The notes beneath the pieces were generated by a model. It was not told where the DNA came from. It did no database searches and worked only from the letters and a program-made list of their open reading frames with translations. A DNA stretch of 8,415 nt from Actinomycetes bacterium (lineage in GTDB: Bacteria; Actinomycetota; Acidimicrobiia; Acidimicrobiales; Bog-793). The DNA lies in the NCBI GenBank assembly GCA_021785095.1, contig JAJYGM010000788.1, positions 10,037 to 18,451 on the forward strand, given 5' to 3'. Shown one piece after another: positions 6,407 through 8,415 of this stretch. Each line of letters begins with the position of its first letter. Position 1 is the first letter of the stretch. A program made the translations under genes and the position numbers.

Positions 6407-6490
6407 GGGGGGTGGCGGCGACCGCGCGGTGGGTGGCGCCGACCGCGCGGTGGGTGGCGCCGACCGTTCGACGACTGGCGCCGACCGTGC
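6407..6490. repeat. Four tandem 21-bp repeats between dut and tRNA-Gly
   Basis: Four contiguous units of exactly 21 bases occupy 6407-6427, 6428-6448, 6449-6469 and 6470-6490. Relative to unit 2, unit 1 differs at two bases, unit 3 at two and unit 4 at five, so divergence increases toward the ends. Units 2-4 each carry the palindrome GGCGCC (6435-6440, 6456-6461, 6477-6482) followed by GACCG. The array is non-coding by context, although the 21-base period keeps a reading frame and the sequence is open in some frames. Twenty-one bases is two turns of B-DNA, so any bound protein would face the same side in each unit. Function unknown. Confidence 0.85.
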
Positions 6491-6540
6491 GGGGGAGCCG
6501 GCACCACCCGGAGCTGCCTCACCGGATGCCGTCGGCGCGG

Positions 6541-6546
6541 TAGAGT
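6541..6546 (+). promoter_or_regulatory. Candidate -10 element for tRNA-Gly
   Basis: TAGAGT (TAnnnT type) lies 11 bases before the first base of the tRNA, implying a very short 5' leader. The -35 region about 16-17 bases upstream (around TCACCG, 6519-6524) is a poor match, so support rests on the -10 and its position. Confidence 0.45.
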
Positions 6547-6557
6547 GGGGGCGACAC

Positions 6558-6633
6558 GCGGACGTGGCTCAGTTGGTAGAGCATCACCTTGCCAAGGTGA
6601 GGGTCGCGGGTTCGAGTCCCGTCGTCCGCTCCA
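6558..6633 (+). tRNA. tRNA-Gly, anticodon GCC
   Basis: The full cloverleaf can be folded. The acceptor stem GCGGACG (6558-6564) pairs perfectly with CGTCCGC (6623-6629). The D arm is GCTC/GAGC (6567-6570, 6579-6582) with loop AGTTGGTA. The anticodon arm is TCACC/GGTGA (6584-6588, 6596-6600) with loop TTGCCAA and anticodon GCC at 6591-6593. The variable loop has five bases. The T arm is GCGGG/CCCGT (6606-6610, 6618-6622, one G-T pair) around TTCGAGT. The discriminator is T6630, as usual for bacterial tRNA-Gly, and the CCA end is encoded (6631-6633). It decodes GGC and GGU glycine codons; GGC is expected to be frequent in such a G+C-rich genome. Confidence 0.98.
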
Positions 6634-6656
6634 GATATTCTTCACAGAACGTGCGA

Positions 6657-6697
6657 CTGTTCGTTCGAAAGACCTCCCCAGGCGCCCAGGTGAACAG
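6657..6697. terminator. Imperfect hairpin between tRNA-Gly and the convergent ABC operon
   Basis: CTGTTC (6657-6662) pairs with GAACAG (6692-6697), and ACCT (6672-6675) with AGGT (6688-6691); the 3' arm is continuous (AGGTGAACAG) while the 5' arm has a nine-base bulge. The hairpin sits where transcripts from the tRNA (plus) and the ABC operon (minus) run toward each other, so a shared terminator is conceivable. There is no T-run on either strand, so it is not a canonical intrinsic terminator. Confidence 0.3.
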
Positions 6698-6724
6698 ACG
6701 CGCTCGGGGTGAGCTCGGCGGGGT

Positions 6725-7030
6725 CTACTCCCGCACAACGGAAATGGCGAGACTCGGCATCACCGCGGAAGCGAGCCAGCGCGGCCACATCATCGCTCCG
6801 TGGCAGCGGAAGGAGACGACGCTCTCGTCGCGTGCATCGAAGGTGTGGAGCCGGCTCCGATACCGACCCGCTCGGAGCTGCACGGTGTGGTGTCCGGGTG
6901 CGATCTCGAGCTCCTTGGTCTCGTGCCACTCGATCGATGCAACGCGAACGTCGTCGATCGCGACATCGAAGGTGCCGCGACGGAGCTCGATTCCCAAGCC
7001 CTCCCTTGACAACTTGAGCGTGGTCGACAC
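6725..7030 (-). CDS. Conserved-looking hypothetical protein, 101 residues
   Basis: I do not recognise a named family. The protein starts with GTG at 7030 and has a strong Shine-Dalgarno sequence, AAGGGAG, six bases upstream (7043-7037), which makes translation very likely. The N-terminal three quarters alternates short predicted strands and turns (GTFDVAIDDVRVASIEW, then IAPGHHTVQLRAGRYRSR), resembling small all-beta domains in which a PGxHxV turn precedes a strand. The C-terminal part MWPRWLASAVMPSLAIS (81-97) is hydrophobic with two prolines and could be a membrane-associated helix. There is one cysteine (C76). It lies 38 bases downstream of the ABC permease on the same strand and is probably cotranscribed, so it may serve the transporter, but this is inference from position only. 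Confidence 0.8.
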   Translation of the reverse strand: MSTTLKLSREGLGIELRRGTFDVAIDDVRVASIEWHETKELEIAPGHHTVQLRAGRYRSRLHTFDARDESVVSFRCHGAMMWPRWLASAVMPSLAISVVRE

Positions 7031-7068
7031 GGCTCGCTCCCTTCTCGCTTCGAACGCTGGCCTCGTCG

Positions 7069-7800
7069 TCAGTCGCGACTGCCGGTGATGAGGCGCTCAC
7101 GGTCGAAGATCGCGGCGACGGCGCGCCAGCCGAACCCGTCGAGCACGAGAAGCGCTGCCGCGAGGCCCAGTGCGAGGGCGACGGACGCGGGAATGACGTC
7201 GAACGACAGGAGCGCCACGACACCGAGTGGCGGCAGGCTCGCGAAGACAGCGAGTTGCTGAGCAGCTCGGACATCGGTCGAGCGTGCGGAGATGGCGATC
7301 CCCATCCAGATCGACCACCCCGCGAGGAGCGGCGTGAAGAGCAGCTGGACGAGCACGTGCGAGCGCTCGAAGATCGCCGAGAGAACCCCGGGGTGGGCGA
7401 AGAGCTCAGCCGCCCCCAGAAAGAGGCCGAACAGCGCGTAGGCGATGAGGACCGTCGGGGTGAACGCGGCGAGCGCCTTTCCGACGAGGAACTCCTCGCT
7501 CCGGACCGGGGTGATGAGAACCGCCTCGAGCGTGCCCTGCTCCCGCTCGCCGACGACCGAGTAGGCGGTGAGCGCCGAGGGGACCATCGTCGGGATGATG
7601 AGCAGGTAGAGCATGGAGATGCCGATGCGGTCGTTCAGCTTCGCGGAGCTTCCGGTGTTGATCGCGAAGAGCTGGATCATCGTGAGCACGATGAAGAGAA
7701 GTGGCAGAGCGGACATCGTGAAGATCACGAAGCGGTTCCGCCGGTAGTCACGGAGCTCCTTGCGGAAGATCGCTTCGACGCGGGTCCAGCTGAAGCTCAT
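7069..7800 (-). CDS. ABC-2 type transporter permease
   Basis: A 243-residue integral membrane subunit of an ABC exporter. About six hydrophobic segments can be seen, near residues 24-47, 60-82, 107-133, 147-171, 182-201 and 203-221, the usual ABC-2 arrangement. The segment VGEREQGTLEAVLITPVRS (83-101) between the second and third is the family's hallmark and contacts the ATPase; NatB-like and multidrug/sodium exporters carry the same sequence type. The cytoplasmic N-terminus (RVEAIFRKELRDYRRNR, 7-23) is also typical. The ATG at 7800 overlaps the stop of the ATPase gene as ATGA, so the two subunits are probably made in fixed proportion. The substrate (drug, ion, lipid or peptide) cannot be inferred. 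Confidence 0.93.
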   Translation of the reverse strand: MSFSWTRVEAIFRKELRDYRRNRFVIFTMSALPLLFIVLTMIQLFAINTGSSAKLNDRIGISMLYLLIIPTMVPSALTAYSVVGEREQGTLEAVLITPVRSEEFLVGKALAAFTPTVLIAYALFGLFLGAAELFAHPGVLSAIFERSHVLVQLLFTPLLAGWSIWMGIAISARSTDVRAAQQLAVFASLPPLGVVALLSFDVIPASVALALGLAAALLVLDGFGWRAVAAIFDRERLITGSRD

Positions 7801-8415
7801 CGCCGCTGCGCCTCGACATCGTCTTCAACGAGCTCCAGGTAGACGTCCTCGAGCGAATGGCGCGTCTCCACGAGTGACAGGATGTCGGCATCGACTGCGA
7901 CGAGTGCTCGTGCGACACGGGGAGCAGTGGCATCAGGATCGGTGACCTGGAGCACGTACGAGCCCGAGGCGGACTGGTCCCATCCCTGGACGTCGGCAAG
8001 CCGGTCGAACACGGCGCCCGGGTCAGGGAGAGGGACACGGGTGCGCACGTCCAACCCCCGCGTGAACAGTCGCTCTCGGAGCTCGTCGGGGCGCCCGATG
8101 AGGAGAAGGGTGGTGTTGAGGATCGCCACGCGGTGGCAGAGCCGCTCGGCCTCCTCCAGACGGTGCGTCGTAAGGAAGATCGTGACCCCGTGGTCACGAA
8201 GTGCCGCGATGAGCTCGTGAACGTCGCGCGTCGCTACGGGATCGAGCCCGGACGTGGGCTCGTCGAGGAAGAGGACCGCTGGATCGTTGAGAAGTGCACG
8301 GGCAAGCGCGACGCGCTGGCGAAGGCCCTTCGACAACGACCCGCAGAGATCGTTGGCGCGGTCCGTCAGGTTGACGGCCTCGAGCCCCTTTGCGATCCGC
8401 TCACGGATGTCGGTG
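7797..8415 (-). CDS. ABC transporter ATP-binding protein, 5' end outside window
   Basis: About 206 C-terminal residues of the ATPase are present; the frame is open through the right edge, and the Walker A region lies beyond it. Visible motifs are the signature LSKGLRQRVALARAL (about 8336-8292; the LSxG variant common in ABC-2 exporters), Walker B VLFLDEP with its catalytic Glu (8276-8256), the D-loop SGLDP (8252-8238), and the H-loop histidine in TTHRLEEAE (8165-8163). After the nucleotide-binding domain come about 95 residues ending SLEDVYLELVED, the C-terminal extension (DUF4162-like) of drug-export ATPases. The in-frame TTG at 8336 lies inside the signature motif and is not a start. It is translationally coupled to the permease by an ATGA overlap and powers it; substrate unknown. 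Confidence 0.95.
   Translation of the reverse strand, partial: TDIRERIAKGLEAVNLTDRANDLCGSLSKGLRQRVALARALLNDPAVLFLDEPTSGLDPVATRDVHELIAALRDHGVTIFLTTHRLEEAERLCHRVAILNTTLLLIGRPDELRERLFTRGLDVRTRVPLPDPGAVFDRLADVQGWDQSASGSYVLQVTDPDATAPRVARALVAVDADILSLVETRHSLEDVYLELVEDDVEAQRR

Noticed and set aside
5404..6543. Plus-strand open frame that would translate the 21-bp repeats as a heptapeptide repeat
   Set aside because: Most of it is antisense to orn and out of frame with dut; its composition is typical of shadow frames, and there is no start or ribosome-binding site tied to the repeat.
6647..6662. GAAC and GTTC half sites near the tRNA end as a LexA/SOS box
   Set aside because: The spacing between the half sites is eight bases rather than the four of the CGAAC-N4-GTTCG actinobacterial box, and no DNA-repair gene follows.
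6405..7088. Plus-strand open frame across the tRNA gene
   Set aside because: It reads through a perfect tRNA-Gly and antisense to the 101-residue gene, with no independent coding signal.

Overview
The window is very G+C-rich, with densely packed genes, GTG and TTG start options, TAnnnT-type -10 elements and a leaderless-looking start. Together with cell-wall-binding type-2 repeats and an Orn-type oligoribonuclease this suggests a high-G+C actinobacterium, possibly an uncultured Acidimicrobiia-like lineage. The taxonomic placement is inference. Most of the window looks like ordinary chromosome: metabolic and housekeeping genes, one tRNA and one ABC-2 transporter operon. I see no insertion sequence, integrase, phage gene or CRISPR array.

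Layout. (1) Positions 1-969, plus strand: the 3' part of a protein built from cell-wall-binding type-2 repeats. (2) Positions 1036-2609, minus strand: a translationally coupled pair, an enoyl-CoA hydratase/isomerase-family protein followed by a HAD-IB phosphatase. (3) Positions 2610-2793: a divergent promoter region with short direct repeats, then a plus-strand 1-Cys peroxiredoxin (2794-3429). (4) Positions 3500-5865, minus strand: oligoribonuclease (orn) coupled by a 4-bp overlap to a FadD-like acyl-CoA ligase. (5) Positions 5866-5935: a short divergent promoter region with a perfect inverted repeat, then plus-strand dUTPase (dut, 5936-6388), whose -10 placement suggests a leaderless mRNA. 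(6) Positions 6389-6724: non-coding DNA with four tandem 21-bp repeats, a tRNA-Gly(GCC) gene and an imperfect hairpin. (7) Positions 6725-8415, minus strand: an ABC-2 export operon (ATPase cut by the window edge, permease, then a 101-residue protein of unknown function).

How the genes relate. Orn finishes RNA decay by degrading oligoribonucleotides, and Dut keeps dUTP out of DNA; their shared promoter region makes a small nucleotide-housekeeping locus. The acyl-CoA ligase and the crotonase-family protein both point to acyl-CoA (fatty acid, sterol or aromatic acid) metabolism but lie in separate transcription units. The peroxiredoxin is a stand-alone antioxidant gene. The ABC ATPase and permease form one transporter.

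The points most worth a second look are the 21-bp tandem repeat between dut and the tRNA, the symmetrical orn/dut control region, the crotonase that lacks one canonical catalytic glutamate, and the small uncharacterised protein behind the ABC transporter. None of these amounts to a clear new system.
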